Source: Lachnospiraceae bacterium MD308 (GTDB taxonomy: Bacteria; Bacillota; Clostridia; Lachnospirales; Lachnospiraceae). From it: a stretch of 64,000 nucleotides of DNA. The notes beneath the pieces are model-generated. The model had not been told where the DNA came from and did no database searches. It was given only the letters and a program-made list of their open reading frames with translations. The stretch covers positions 1 to 64,000 of the forward strand of contig VIQU02000004.1 of assembly GCA_010206225.2 (NCBI GenBank). The letters run 5' to 3'. This document shows, one piece after another, positions 17,181-26,233 of the stretch; the first letter of the stretch is position 1; each line of letters starts with the position of its first letter. The position numbers and the translations under genes are program-made.

Positions 17181-18884
17181 ATGAAAAAAGGTATCCAGAA
17201 TTTAAAAATCAGCGTAAAGCTTTATATCCTTGTAGGTGTTGCGCTGGTTGGAATGCTCATCATCGGAGGAATGTCCTTCTTCCTGATGAACAGAATGAAT
17301 GACAGGACTACTGATATCTCGACGAGCTGGCTTCCGAGCGTGGATGTAGCAAGAGAGATGGACACAACGCTATCTAATGTCCGCCTGAATGAACAGGCAT
17401 ACGTCACGGCAGTCTCGGATGAGGTGGCAGAGCAGAGCCTTCAGTATGTCCAGAAGGAAAAAGAAGATATGAAATCCCTCTTAACAAGATATGGGAATAT
17501 GATTGATGCAGAGGAGCAGGATTTTTATGAGAAGGCTGCCGATCTCTGGACGCAGTACGAAAAGGCTGACGAGGAAATATTAGAACTGGCGGAAGAGGGA
17601 AGAACGAATGAGGCAAGAGCGATTCTGGATGGAGAGAGCGCAGAAGTTTACAGCGCCCTTCAGAGTGTGTTTAGCGATATTATAGCTTATAACACAGAAG
17701 GAAGTGACAAGGTAGCTGCCGAGAGTAAGACATATTATAGGATCTCTGTTGCGGCTATGGCTGTAATCATACTTATCATTATTATTATTGGGGTTTATTT
17801 CTCATTCATAATCATACGGGGAATCAAATTCCCGATCTTTGAGATTGAGACTGCTGCCGTAAAGATGGCGCAGGGTGATCTGGCTGCCGAGATCTCCTAT
17901 GAATCCAAAGATGAGTTAGGAATTCTCTCTAATCAGATGCGGGAGCTGATACGTAAGCTTCGGGTGATCATTGACGATGAAAATGAATTTCTGGCAAAGA
18001 TGGCATCAGGAGATTTTAATGTTGATTCCAAATGTGAAGATGAGTATGTAGGCGGGTTTCACCCGCTGCTGATCTCTTTTCGGGGAATCGCGAAGAAGCT
18101 TAACGATACGCTGATGCAGATCAGTGAAAGTGCAGAGCAGGTTGCCGGCGGTTCCGAACAGGTGTCGGACGGGGCGCAGGCGCTTTCTCAGGGAGCGACA
18201 GAGCAGGCAAGTTCTGTTCAGGAGCTGGCCGCTACTATTTCAGATATTTCTGGAAAGGTGAATGAAAATGCTGAAAGTGCGGGTCAGGCGAGTGACATGG
18301 CTAATACGGTCGTCAGCGAGATGGATGCAAGCAACCAGAAGATGCAGGGTATGATTGAGGCTATGAATGAAATCAGCAAATGTTCTGACGAGATCGGAAA
18401 GGTTATCAAAACAATTGAAGATATTGCTTTCCAGACGAATATACTGGCACTGAACGCTGCGGTCGAGGCGGCGCGCGCAGGTTCCGCAGGAAAGGGCTTT
18501 GCGGTAGTCGCTGACGAGGTCCGCAATCTGGCAAGCAAGAGTGCGGAAGCATCGCAGAATACGGCCGTACTGATTGAAAATACTCTGAAAGCAGTGAAGA
18601 ATGGAACTGCAATTGCTGATGAGACGGCAGAGTCTCTAAAGCAGGCAGTGGAGGGTGTCAACGAGGTGACCGGAATCGTAGGGCGGATTTCGGAAGCCAG
18701 CAAGGATCAGGCCGCGGCTGTGTCGCAGGTTACGACGGGTATTGACCAGATATCCAGTGTTGTACAGACTAACTCGGCGACTGCCGAGGAAAGCGCGGCG
18801 GCGAGCGAAGAGCTGTCCAGCCAGTCGCGTCTTATGAAAGAACTGGTGGGAAGATTTAAGCTTAGAAATGGCAGGCCGTATTAA
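17181..18884 (+). CDS. methyl-accepting chemotaxis protein
   Basis: 567 residues from ATG 17181 (AAAGGAGAAAAGGAT upstream). TM1 is at about 15-37, and a periplasmic-side four-helix-bundle sensor (about 40-185) reads [22 protein letters not shown]2 is at about 190-212, followed by HAMP ([20 protein letters not shown]) and a signalling domain whose tip is [20 protein letters not shown]. It feeds ligand signals to CheA. No CheW-binding pentapeptide tail (NWETF-like) is seen, as in many Firmicute receptors. It stands alone between ilvC and the BceAB genes, with terminators on both sides. Confidence 0.9.
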   Translation: MKKGIQNLKISVKLYILVGVALVGMLIIGGMSFFLMNRMNDRTTDISTSWLPSVDVAREMDTTLSNVRLNEQAYVTAVSDEVAEQSLQYVQKEKEDMKSLLTRYGNMIDAEEQDFYEKAADLWTQYEKADEEILELAEEGRTNEARAILDGESAEVYSALQSVFSDIIAYNTEGSDKVAAESKTYYRISVAAMAVIILIIIIIGVYFSFIIIRGIKFPIFEIETAAVKMAQGDLAAEISYESKDELGILSNQMRELIRKLRVIIDDENEFLAKMASGDFNVDSKCEDEYVGGFHPLLISFRGIAKKLNDTLMQISESAEQVAGGSEQVSDGAQALSQGATEQASSVQELAATISDISGKVNENAESAGQASDMANTVVSEMDASNQKMQGMIEAMNEISKCSDEIGKVIKTIEDIAFQTNILALNAAVEAARAGSAGKGFAVVADEVRNLASKSAEASQNTAVLIENTLKAVKNGTAIADETAESLKQAVEGVNEVTGIVGRISEASKDQAAAVSQVTTGIDQISSVVQTNSATAEESAAASEELSSQSRLMKELVGRFKLRNGRPY

Positions 18885-18957
18885 TGCGCCGGTTTATCTT
18901 TCAAAATTGTAAGATTGCTGTAATCTTATGCGATACAAAAATATAAAGAAAGCTGTT

Positions 18958-19012
18958 ACAATTACCCTTAGCTGGCAGGAAGAATTTTTTCTGTCAGCAA
19001 GGGTAATTTTTG
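18958..19012 (+). terminator. long hairpin terminator, probably bidirectional
   Basis: AATTACCCTT and CTGGCAG on one arm pair with CTGTCAG and AAGGGTAATT on the other, and TTTTTG follows. It separates the chemoreceptor gene from bceA. Confidence 0.75.
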
Positions 19013-19105
19013 TTATGATATGCAGTGGGATGGCTTTCGGACAGTTATGTTTTTGTTATCGTATTTGGTATCATATTTATCTTATGAGACAGGAGGGATT
19101 ACAGC

Positions 19106-19873
19106 ATGGGTGAATATATCCGCATATGCGACGTGGAGAAATATTACGGGAACGGTTCCAATGTGACGAAGGCGGTTGACAGGGTGAGTTTTCATGTAGA
19201 GCAGGGTGAGTTTGTGGGTGTGATGGGGGCGTCCGGTTCCGGGAAGACGACGCTCCTTAACATGCTCTCCACTATCGACCGGGTGACGGCGGGGCATATT
19301 TTTTACGGGGATACGGACATTACGGAGCTTTCAGAGGATGGGCTTTCGGAGTTCCGTAAAAGGAATCTTGGGTTTGTGTTTCAGAATTACAATCTTTTGG
19401 ATACGCTGACGATTGAGGAAAATATCGTTCTTGCCATGACGATCCATAATAAGGGAAAGGCGGAGATTAAGGAGAGAGTAAGCGCGATGATGAGGATGCT
19501 TGGCATCCAGGAGATTGCAGGTAAGTTCCCCTATCAGGTGTCGGGCGGGCAGAAACAGCGGTGCGCCTGTGCCAGAGCTTTGATTAATGAGCCGAAACTT
19601 TTTCTGGCGGATGAGCCGACGGGAGCGCTTGATTCGCGCTCTGCCCAGACGCTCCTTGAGACGTTTACCCGGATGAATACGGAGCTTTTAGCAACAATCT
19701 TTATGGTGACTCACGATGCGTTTTCGGCCAGCTATTGCAGCAGGATATTGTTTCTTAAGGATGGGAAGATTTTCCATGAGCTGATCCGCGCCGGGAGGAA
19801 CAGGCGGGTGTTTTTAAATGAGATTCTGGACGTACTGTCTCTGACGGGAGGTGAGCTTTCGGATGTTAGGTAA
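19106..19873 (+). CDS. bceA: ABC transporter ATP-binding protein, BceA type
   Basis: 255 residues of the MacB/BceA class: Walker A GVMGASGSGKTTLLNML (about 38-54), Q-loop FVFQNYNLLDTLT, signature YQVSGGQKQRCACARAL, Walker B LFLADEPTGALDS and switch TIFMVTHDAFSAS. Such ATPases pair with ten-helix BceB permeases to free cell-wall precursors from bacitracin-like peptides. The gene overlaps the permease gene by 11 bases. GACAGGAGGGAT precedes the start region at 19,106. No BceRS sensor/regulator pair is adjacent. The nearest two-component pair in the window is 14 kb away. Confidence 0.9.
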   Translation: MGEYIRICDVEKYYGNGSNVTKAVDRVSFHVEQGEFVGVMGASGSGKTTLLNMLSTIDRVTAGHIFYGDTDITELSEDGLSEFRKRNLGFVFQNYNLLDTLTIEENIVLAMTIHNKGKAEIKERVSAMMRMLGIQEIAGKFPYQVSGGQKQRCACARALINEPKLFLADEPTGALDSRSAQTLLETFTRMNTELLATIFMVTHDAFSASYCSRILFLKDGKIFHELIRAGRNRRVFLNEILDVLSLTGGELSDVR

Positions 19874-22037
19874 GCTTACGGTCAGGAATGTGAGACGTTC
19901 GGCCAGAGATTATCTGGTGTATGTGATTACCATGACGTTTGTGACGGCGCTGATGTTCGCGTTTAACAGCATCATTTTTTCGCCGGATATCCGGGAACGG
20001 GTTGACATGGTGGGGGTTATGGCGGCGCTTGTGGGACTTGCGACATTTTTCATCGTCATCATCGTGGCGTGGCTCATCAATTATATGGTGCGGTTCATGC
20101 TGGAACGGCGGAGCCGGGAGTTTGGGACATATCTGCTTTTGGGGCTTAAGAAGAAAGAAATCACAAGGCTTTATCTGCAGGAAAATATGTTGATGGGCAT
20201 GGGGGCATTTGTGTTGGGCCTGCTCCTTGGGGTGCTTTTGCAGCAGATTCTGATGGCGGTGCTCTATGCCATGCTGCAGACGGATTACGACTTGCATCTG
20301 GAGTTTAACGGATGGTGTATCTTTACGACGGTCTGTTGCTATGGGGGATGTTATCTTCTGGCGCTTTTTCGGTGCAAAGGCAGGTTTAAGCGGATGAATA
20401 TCTGCGACCTGATGAATGTGGGAAGTAAGAATGAGGAGGTCCATGAATCCCATGAGCGGGCGAAACAATGGCTTTTGCCGCTGTCGGTGATTTTTCTTGT
20501 GCTGTTTGGACTGTGGTTGTTTTTCGGCGGAAGAATTGACGGGTGGAACGGCGGAAGCATTATCGGGTTCATCGTGGGGCTGGTGCTTGTAATCTACTTG
20601 TTTTATATCGGGCTTGCGTCCTCGATTGTCTGCTATATCCGGGGAGATGGAAAAGGGATTTACCGGGGGCAGAATCTGTTTTTGCTCAGGCAGCTTTCCT
20701 CGAAGATCAAGACGATGCGGTTTACCATGGGTACGATTACGGCGCTGTTTATGCTGGCTTTTTTGGGAAGCACGGTGGCGATGATGTTCGGCGATTACCA
20801 GAATAAGATCCTTGGGGAGAAGTTCCCCTTTGATGTGCAGGTGTACAGTGGGGACGTGGAGGATGATTTTTCTCTGGAGCTTGGAGTTATTGGGGAAATG
20901 TGCGAGACGAAGGAGATTTATCCGTATCACATTTATACGGATGGGACTGCTCAGGTGAATGCGTGGCTTTATACCCACCTTAAGGAGTTCGGCAATCTGT
21001 ATACTACGCCGGAGGGAGAGCCGGATGTGAAGGAACTGGCCGAGAGGGATGACGGGTGCTATTGTGAGTTTGACACGTATATGCAGCTTTCGGATTACAA
21101 TCGTCTGCGGAAGATGCTGGGGTACAGGCAAATTGTCCTCGGGGAAAATGAGTATGCCATCCACATGAAAAAGCGTGTGCTGGGGGAGACGGGGGATTTC
21201 TCCAGACATCTTCGGGTGAAAGGGAAGAGCGGGGAGCTTGCGTTCTCGGGGTATCACACAGAGCCTTTCTCTCAGGATGGACATAACGGCGGCGATTATG
21301 TGATCGTGGTGCCGGACAGGGCGTGTGAGCTTACGCCTTACTATTCGGAGCTTGCGGTGGATATCGAGGGGGAGGCTCCGGCGGGGCTTGGCGAGCGGCT
21401 GGATAACCTAGATAAGAAGGATGTATATAGCTATCTGGATTGGAGTGACAATGAGGAAGACGAAGAGGATGAGGAAACGTCAGAGACAGATACCCAGAAA
21501 GGAGAGGAGAAGAAATCCAGCGCGGATGAAATTGTAGGGGATGAGATGTCCGGCCCGAATAATTCCTGCTGCGGTTCGGATGCCATTATCACTTATGCGG
21601 CGGTGAATCTTGTGCGGGATAATGTGATCCCGGAGGTGAAGTATATGATTTCTTCCATCGTGTTTCCTTGCTTTTATATCGGGCTTGTGTTTGTGTGTGT
21701 GGCTCTCACGGTGCTGTCGGTGCAGCAGTTAAGCGATTCAGCCAAGTATAAGTTTCGCTATGGGGTGCTTGGCAAGATGGGGCTATCAAGGCGGGAGGTT
21801 GCCGGGGTGATAAGAAGGCAGCTTATTGCGTATTACCTGTGTCCGGCGGCTTTCGCAGCGGTGATCGCGGGGATCATCGCGCTGTTTATCAGCAGGAAGT
21901 TTATCTTTTATACGGGTGTGGAGACGGAAGTTTTTCAGTATTTCGGGATGTCGTTTCTTTTGTTCTGCGGGGTTTATGTGCTGTATTTTGTGACAACTTA
22001 TGTGCAGTTCCGGCAGAATGTGGAGAATGTGGATTAA
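19863..22037 (+). CDS. bceB: ABC permease, BceB/FtsX type
   Basis: 724 residues from ATG 19863, whose GGGAGGTGA site lies inside the end of bceA. An in-frame GTG 12 bases earlier would put this site inside the gene. Ten membrane helices are predicted in the BceB order. Helices 2-4 carry an FtsX domain (RFMLERRSREFGTYLLLGLK). A large extracellular domain lies between helices 7 and 8 (about residues 320-590), and helices 8-10 form the second FtsX unit (YKFRYGVLGKMGLSRREVAG). Unusually, the extracellular domain contains a Glu/Asp-rich linker (about residues 522-560). It acts with BceA in peptide-antibiotic resistance or sensing. Confidence 0.9.
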   Translation: MLGKLTVRNVRRSARDYLVYVITMTFVTALMFAFNSIIFSPDIRERVDMVGVMAALVGLATFFIVIIVAWLINYMVRFMLERRSREFGTYLLLGLKKKEITRLYLQENMLMGMGAFVLGLLLGVLLQQILMAVLYAMLQTDYDLHLEFNGWCIFTTVCCYGGCYLLALFRCKGRFKRMNICDLMNVGSKNEEVHESHERAKQWLLPLSVIFLVLFGLWLFFGGRIDGWNGGSIIGFIVGLVLVIYLFYIGLASSIVCYIRGDGKGIYRGQNLFLLRQLSSKIKTMRFTMGTITALFMLAFLGSTVAMMFGDYQNKILGEKFPFDVQVYSGDVEDDFSLELGVIGEMCETKEIYPYHIYTDGTAQVNAWLYTHLKEFGNLYTTPEGEPDVKELAERDDGCYCEFDTYMQLSDYNRLRKMLGYRQIVLGENEYAIHMKKRVLGETGDFSRHLRVKGKSGELAFSGYHTEPFSQDGHNGGDYVIVVPDRACELTPYYSELAVDIEGEAPAGLGERLDNLDKKDVYSYLDWSDNEEDEEDEETSETDTQKGEEKKSSADEIVGDEMSGPNNSCCGSDAIITYAAVNLVRDNVIPEVKYMISSIVFPCFYIGLVFVCVALTVLSVQQLSDSAKYKFRYGVLGKMGLSRREVAGVIRRQLIAYYLCPAAFAAVIAGIIALFISRKFIFYTGVETEVFQYFGMSFLLFCGVYVLYFVTTYVQFRQNVENVD

Positions 22038-22061
22038 GGAAATATTACGGTCTTTTTGCTG

Positions 22062-22105
22062 GCAGGCGGCCAATCTACTAAGGATTAGCCGCCTGCTGCG
22101 TTTTA
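22062..22105 (+). terminator. terminator hairpin after bceB
   Basis: GCAGGCGGC pairs perfectly with GCCGCCTGC and inner AATC/GATT pairs extend it. TTTT follows. It starts 25 bases after the stop. Confidence 0.6.
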
Positions 22106-22241
22106 TCACAACGATTATGTGGATTACACAGAAAGAAAGTCTGCTACACTGATAATGCGCGGATTTTTCACAGATGATTCCAGAAAGTCTTTATTACCGG
22201 TAAGGAACAGGTCTGATTTCTCTCATTGTGTATTGTCCTCT

Positions 22242-22427
22242 CTACGAGAATCGGAGTCTCATCAAAGCATACACTGCAGAGTTAACTACGCGGACGTTTG
22301 TTCCGTCAACAATATAGGTTACTCTGTCTCCGGCTTCAATTCCGAGCGCAGACCGAACATTCTTAGGTATGGTTACTTGTCCTTTCGGCATTACTCTTGC
22401 ATCATTTACAAATGTTGCATTTGGTAT
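22242..22427 (-). pseudogene. AbrB/SpoVT-domain antitoxin-like protein with altered start and lost C-terminus
   Basis: The frame reads PNATFVNDARVMPKGQVTIP and then GIEAGDRVTYIVDGTNVRVV, the swapped-hairpin AbrB DNA-binding domain typical of MazE/VapB-like antitoxins. At the expected start, seven bases after GGAGG, the codon is ATA (22425-22427) where relatives have ATG. A TTG further up would place the ribosome site inside the gene. The C-terminal toxin-binding part ends abruptly after NSAVYALMRL. No toxin gene is adjacent. I judge it decayed, though weak expression from ATA is not excluded. Confidence 0.6.
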
Positions 22428-22718
22428 AATTACACCTCCAAAATTCAAAAGTAGGAAAGTAGGGATTTCCTGCTTTTTGTTATATGTATAACTAAGATAT
22501 CTTGTTAGACTAATTTATAGTGAAATTTTTATGATGTGAGGATTTCAAGGCCAGGTTGCGAATATAACGTGTGATATGATATAATTCTTCGGGAGGAATA
22601 AGATATTACTGATGGAGAAATTAACATAGATAAAGAGCGGGTTTATTCTTGTGCAAAAGAAATAGCTATGAGGTTTAAGGAATATAGAAAAAACTAAGGT
22701 TAAGGAGCCGAAATAACA

Positions 22719-23473
22719 ATGGTTAAGGATATCATAAATTCAAATGAAACGATTCTCCCGAATTCAAAAGAACTGGAAGCCTTTGGTTACAGATTTGTTT
22801 GGACAATGACTGAAGAATTAAAAATGAATTTGGCAAGACCCAAAGGTACGGAAAAAAATCTTCGTATTAACTTTGAGCATTTAAGGTTATTCTGGAAGAG
22901 ATAAGACCACAGTCGATTATCCGGTTTGGGGCAACATTTCCAGAAACGGCAACTGGCCGCGGAAGAAACAGGATTACAGTAAAGGATTATCAAAATTTAC
23001 TATATGACTTTAATGGCTGCGCGTCCTTTAATCAGGGACTGATCAGGGGAGTGGCAAAAGAGCACTTTGAACCGGCATCCAGAAAGGAAGAGTTTGTGTT
23101 CAACTATATCGTAGATTTTACAGAAGCTGATTTTGCGGCTACAACCTTGACTTATGCCGACGGTACTGTCAGAAACGAAATATCTCAGGGAAGAATCGGG
23201 ACAAAGCTTATTCCGGGTATGCCAAGCGCCAAATATTTATATGATTCCTATGCTTATGATTCGCCGCTTGAGAAAGACAATATTATGGCTGAGATGGAAG
23301 CGGTTATTGTCTATGGTAAGATTCCTCGTTCGAGTATAGCGATTCCTACTATTACAGGAGGCATGCACAGCCCTGGTTTTATGTATGTGGTCAGACGTGC
23401 AGATGGCAGCAGGGAGCTTAATCTTGGAAATAAGCAGATGATTCAGATTATAAATGAGATTATGGGAAAGTGA
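22719..23473 (+). pseudogene. type III restriction enzyme (Res subunit) remnant
   Basis: ATG 22719 opens a fragment ending NLRINFEHLRLFWKR. Shifting frame by one base at about 22,886 restores ILEEIRPQSIIRFGATFPET and continues through DYQNLLYDFNGCASFNQGLI. This is the Res helicase region of type III restriction endonucleases. After KEHFEPASRKEE the sequence jumps to a later part (YAYDSPLEKDNIMAEMEAVI and IPTITGGMHSPGFMYVVRRA), close to the endonuclease domain, and ends early at 23,473. It lacks the N-terminal motor motifs, has a one-base frameshift and at least one large deletion. No Mod methylase is present. Confidence 0.75.
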
Positions 23474-23487
23474 GAGGAAAGTTTATA

Positions 23488-24469
23488 ATGTCCGGCAAGA
23501 TAAGCAAAAAGAGAATTTTTGATATTATACAGATTGGATATTATGGGGACTGGCAGAGCAAGGCGTTTGATATTATGGTGATCGTGATGAGCATTTTTGC
23601 CTTATTTCCTGCCGGTCTTTTTCCCAGCGGGGGCGGTGGCGTTCCGGATGTTCAGGGTGGTGAGACTGTTGCGGCTTTTCCAGATCAATGCATACTATGA
23701 TGCGCTGAATGTAATCGGGGATGTTATTACGGGGAAAAAGGATCAGATTCTTTCTTCGGTGTTTATCATTATGGTATTGATGGTCGCATCGTCGCTTGTG
23801 ATGTACAATCTTGAGCATCCGGTGCAGCCGGAGGTGTTTGAGAATGCTTTTTCCGGGTTCTGGTGGGCGGTGTCAACGCTGCTTACGGTGGGGTACGGGG
23901 ATATCTACCCGGTGACGATCGCGGGGCGTATCTTTGGCATTATCATTACGTTTCTGGGAGTGGGGATGGTGGCGATTCCTACGGGTATTTTGTCTGCTGG
24001 ATTTGTGGAGCACTATACAAGGATGAAGACCATGAAAGAGGCGTCGGAAGAGAGTGACATTCGGTTTGTGCAGCTTCGGGTGGGGGAGAATCATCCGTGG
24101 ATCGACATGAAGGTGAAAGACCTTCCGCTGCCGCCGGGACTTTTAATCGCGGCGATCCAGCGGCGGGGAAATGTGGTCGTCCCCAGAGGAAACACGGAGA
24201 TTTTGCAGGGGGATTTTCTTGTTCTCGGAGCGGAAGGGTACAAACATGATATCGGAATCAGGCTTAAGGAGCTGGTGCTTAAGGATCAGAGTGCGTGGGT
24301 GGGGCTGCGCGTCAGTGAGCTTGATATCTCAAGAAAGACGATGATCGTCATGATAAGACGGGGGAATAAGATGCTGATTCCCAACGGGTCTACCATACTT
24401 CGCAGCGGGGATGTTCTGCTTCTTTATACAAGGAAAAATATCAAAGATGCTATGGATGTGGAGGTGTAG
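23488..24469 (+). pseudogene. voltage-gated-type K+ channel with RCK C-terminus, internal deletion
   Basis: ATG 23488 starts SGKISKKRIFDIIQIGYYGD and reaches IVIVMSIFAL (first helix). A different frame then continues PYFLPVFFPAGAVAFRMFRV with the S4-like arginines. The pore helix and filter (STLLTVGYGDIYPV, canonical TVGYGD), S6, and a TrkA-C/RCK_C domain (about 24,080-24,450) follow. Relatives have about 65 more residues (S1-S3 region) at the junction near 23,600. About 200 bases and the frame were therefore lost there. The pore and regulatory parts are intact and a start within 23,597 could give a pore-only protein, but no ribosome site supports it. Confidence 0.75.
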
Positions 24470-24473
24470 TGTT

Positions 24474-25133
24474 ATGAGAGAGTACAGTACGTATTTTTTT
24501 GATTTGGACGGTACGATTACAGATTCTTCTTTGGGGATTACGAATTCGGCGATGTATGCGCTGAAAAAATTGGGGATTATAGAGGATGACAGGGCGAAGC
24601 TGTATCAGTTTATCGGGCCGCCGCTTAACGTTTCTTTTCGGGAATATTATGGATTTTCAGAAGAGAAAGCATGGGAGGCGGTTACGTATTACCGGGAGTA
24701 TTATCAGGACAAGGGAATTTTTGAGAACCGGGTGTATGATGGGTTTGAGGAGATGTTAAAAGTGCTTAAGGCGGCGGGGAAGAGACTTGTGGTGGCAACT
24801 TCCAAGCCGGAGCCTTATGCCAGAAAGATCATTGACTATTTTGGATTATCGAATTATTTTGACTATATTGCCGGGATGGGACTTGACGGTAAGCGCGGGA
24901 CGAAGGCAGAGGTCATCCGGTATGCCCTCAGCGTCTGCGGGATAGAAGACAAGTCAGGGGTTTTGATGGTGGGTGACAGGAAGTATGATGTGATCGGCGC
25001 GAGGGAGGCGGGAATTGACTGTCTTGGAGTGCTGTATGGCTTTGGCAGCCGGGAGGAACTGGAGAGCGCTGGGGCAGATTATATCGTTGAGACAGTCGGA
25101 GATATAATTAATTTGGGTTACACTTGTTTTTAA
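24474..25133 (+). CDS. HAD family hydrolase, phosphoglycolate phosphatase-like
   Basis: 219 residues from ATG 24474 (GGAGGTGTAGTGTT upstream). An earlier in-frame start is not supported. HAD motif I is FFDLDGTITDSS with the catalytic Asp pair, motif II is VVATSKPE, motif III uses the Lys in DGKRGTKAEV, and motif IV is VLMVGDRKYDVIGA. The helical cap lies between motifs I and II. It resembles Gph/PpaX-type phosphatases acting on phosphoglycolate or pyrophosphate, but the substrate is not determined. The start lies 5 bases after the K+ channel remnant stop. Confidence 0.85.
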   Translation: MREYSTYFFDLDGTITDSSLGITNSAMYALKKLGIIEDDRAKLYQFIGPPLNVSFREYYGFSEEKAWEAVTYYREYYQDKGIFENRVYDGFEEMLKVLKAAGKRLVVATSKPEPYARKIIDYFGLSNYFDYIAGMGLDGKRGTKAEVIRYALSVCGIEDKSGVLMVGDRKYDVIGAREAGIDCLGVLYGFGSREELESAGADYIVETVGDIINLGYTCF

Positions 25134-25186
25134 GTCCGAGATTGATGAGGCAGAAAAGAATGCAGAGAAAAGAAAGAAGGTGAAGT

Positions 25187-25930
25187 ATGGAAAAAAATCG
25201 GGACAGGAAGCTGTGGCAGAGGATTTATCTGCTGATTGCAGTTCTGGCAATGTTTTTGCTGGTGATTTCTTTGCTGCTTTGCAGCTTTCAGATTGCGATA
25301 TACGGGGATGCAAAGTATGGTTTTTATGAGAAAGAGTACGTAAAATACGAGGTGACAGAATCGCTTAATATGGAGCTTTCCGATGTAATGTCTGTGACAG
25401 AGTACATGATGGATTACCTGATCGGACGGGAGGATGTGCTTTCGATCGAGACAGATGTAGCAGGAAAGAAACAGGATTTTTTCAACGAACAGGACAGGCT
25501 TCATATGGCGGATGTCAAGGGACTTTTCCTTGGCGGCCTAAGGCTTAGGAATGTGCTTTTGCTGGCGGCGGTGCTTTTGATCGGACTATTGGCGGCATGC
25601 AAGGTGAATCTGGGGAAGATACTGCCGAAAGCATATGGGACAGCGATGGCGGTCTTTGGCGCGGCGCTTGTATTCTTAGGGATAGCGGTTGCAGTTGATT
25701 TTACAAGATGTTTCCGGCTCTTCCATGAGATGTTTTTTACCAATGATCTGTGGATATTTGATGAAAGTACGGATTATATGATACGGATGCTGCCGGAAGG
25801 ATTTTTTTCGGATATGGTGATCCGGATCGTGTCCGTGTTTATCACAAGCCTGATATTATTGGGCGCGCTGATCTGGCTTGTGCGTTTTCTTTATGGGTTA
25901 CAGTCCACTCGTCAGTCAATAGGGAGATAA
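25187..25930 (+). CDS. DUF1461 (TIGR01906) integral membrane protein
   Basis: 247 residues with an N-terminal membrane helix (about 11-35), an extracellular domain of about 80 residues and three further helices (about 115-215). It has the DUF1461 pattern EYVKYEVTESLNMELSDVMS with VTEYMMDYLIG and RLHMADVKGLF. The function of the family is unknown. AAAGAAAGAAGGTGAAGT precedes the start. It follows the HAD gene by 53 bases and probably shares its transcript. Confidence 0.85.
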   Translation: MEKNRDRKLWQRIYLLIAVLAMFLLVISLLLCSFQIAIYGDAKYGFYEKEYVKYEVTESLNMELSDVMSVTEYMMDYLIGREDVLSIETDVAGKKQDFFNEQDRLHMADVKGLFLGGLRLRNVLLLAAVLLIGLLAACKVNLGKILPKAYGTAMAVFGAALVFLGIAVAVDFTRCFRLFHEMFFTNDLWIFDESTDYMIRMLPEGFFSDMVIRIVSVFITSLILLGALIWLVRFLYGLQSTRQSIGR

Positions 25931-25955
25931 TCACATGCCTGCATGGTGATTTCTC
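25922..25955 (+). terminator. terminator-like hairpin at the end of the DUF1461 gene
   Basis: GGAGA and ATCAC pair with GTGAT and TCTCC around a short loop. The hairpin includes the stop codon. The T-run after it is weak. The remaining 25,956-26,233 before purL holds a small GCTGC-GAA-GCAGC hairpin (about 26,000-26,013) but no gene, no purine riboswitch consensus and no strong promoter that I can see. Confidence 0.4.
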
Positions 25956-26233
25956 CATTTGTGCTGACGAAGGGAACGCCGGCTTATGAGTAAAGTTAGC
26001 TGCGAAGCAGCGAGAAAAGCGCTTTTGCGAATGATGTGAGAGTGAACGGTAACCGTTACAGAAAGCGGGAAGATAAAATTTAGGATAAGCATATCACTGA
26101 CGGGAAAAATGTGGTATGATACTAAGGTCAAAAGGTCATGCGGAGCAATCTGTAGTATCATAGAGGCAAAATATGATATTGTTATATGCGGCGAGGAGAA
26201 ATGTCGGTGCCGTTGCATGAAGGAGGAGAATGA

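Noticed and set aside
19866-21284. 472-codon open frame on the minus strand opposite bceB
   Set aside because: It is rich in His, Arg, Pro and Lys with no domain pattern, and lies wholly antisense to a well-supported permease. It results from GC-biased codon use on the other strand.
22119-22454. 111-codon plus-strand frame after bceB
   Set aside because: It has no ribosome site and is antisense to the AbrB-type domain, which matches a known family. I keep the minus-strand reading.
23597-24469. Intact shortened K+ channel starting near 23,597
   Set aside because: No ribosome site precedes that start, and the preceding frame encodes the true N-terminus, so a deletion and frameshift explain the data better.
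25956-26233. Possible purine riboswitch in front of purL
   Set aside because: The conserved three-way junction words of the guanine/adenine class could not be found.
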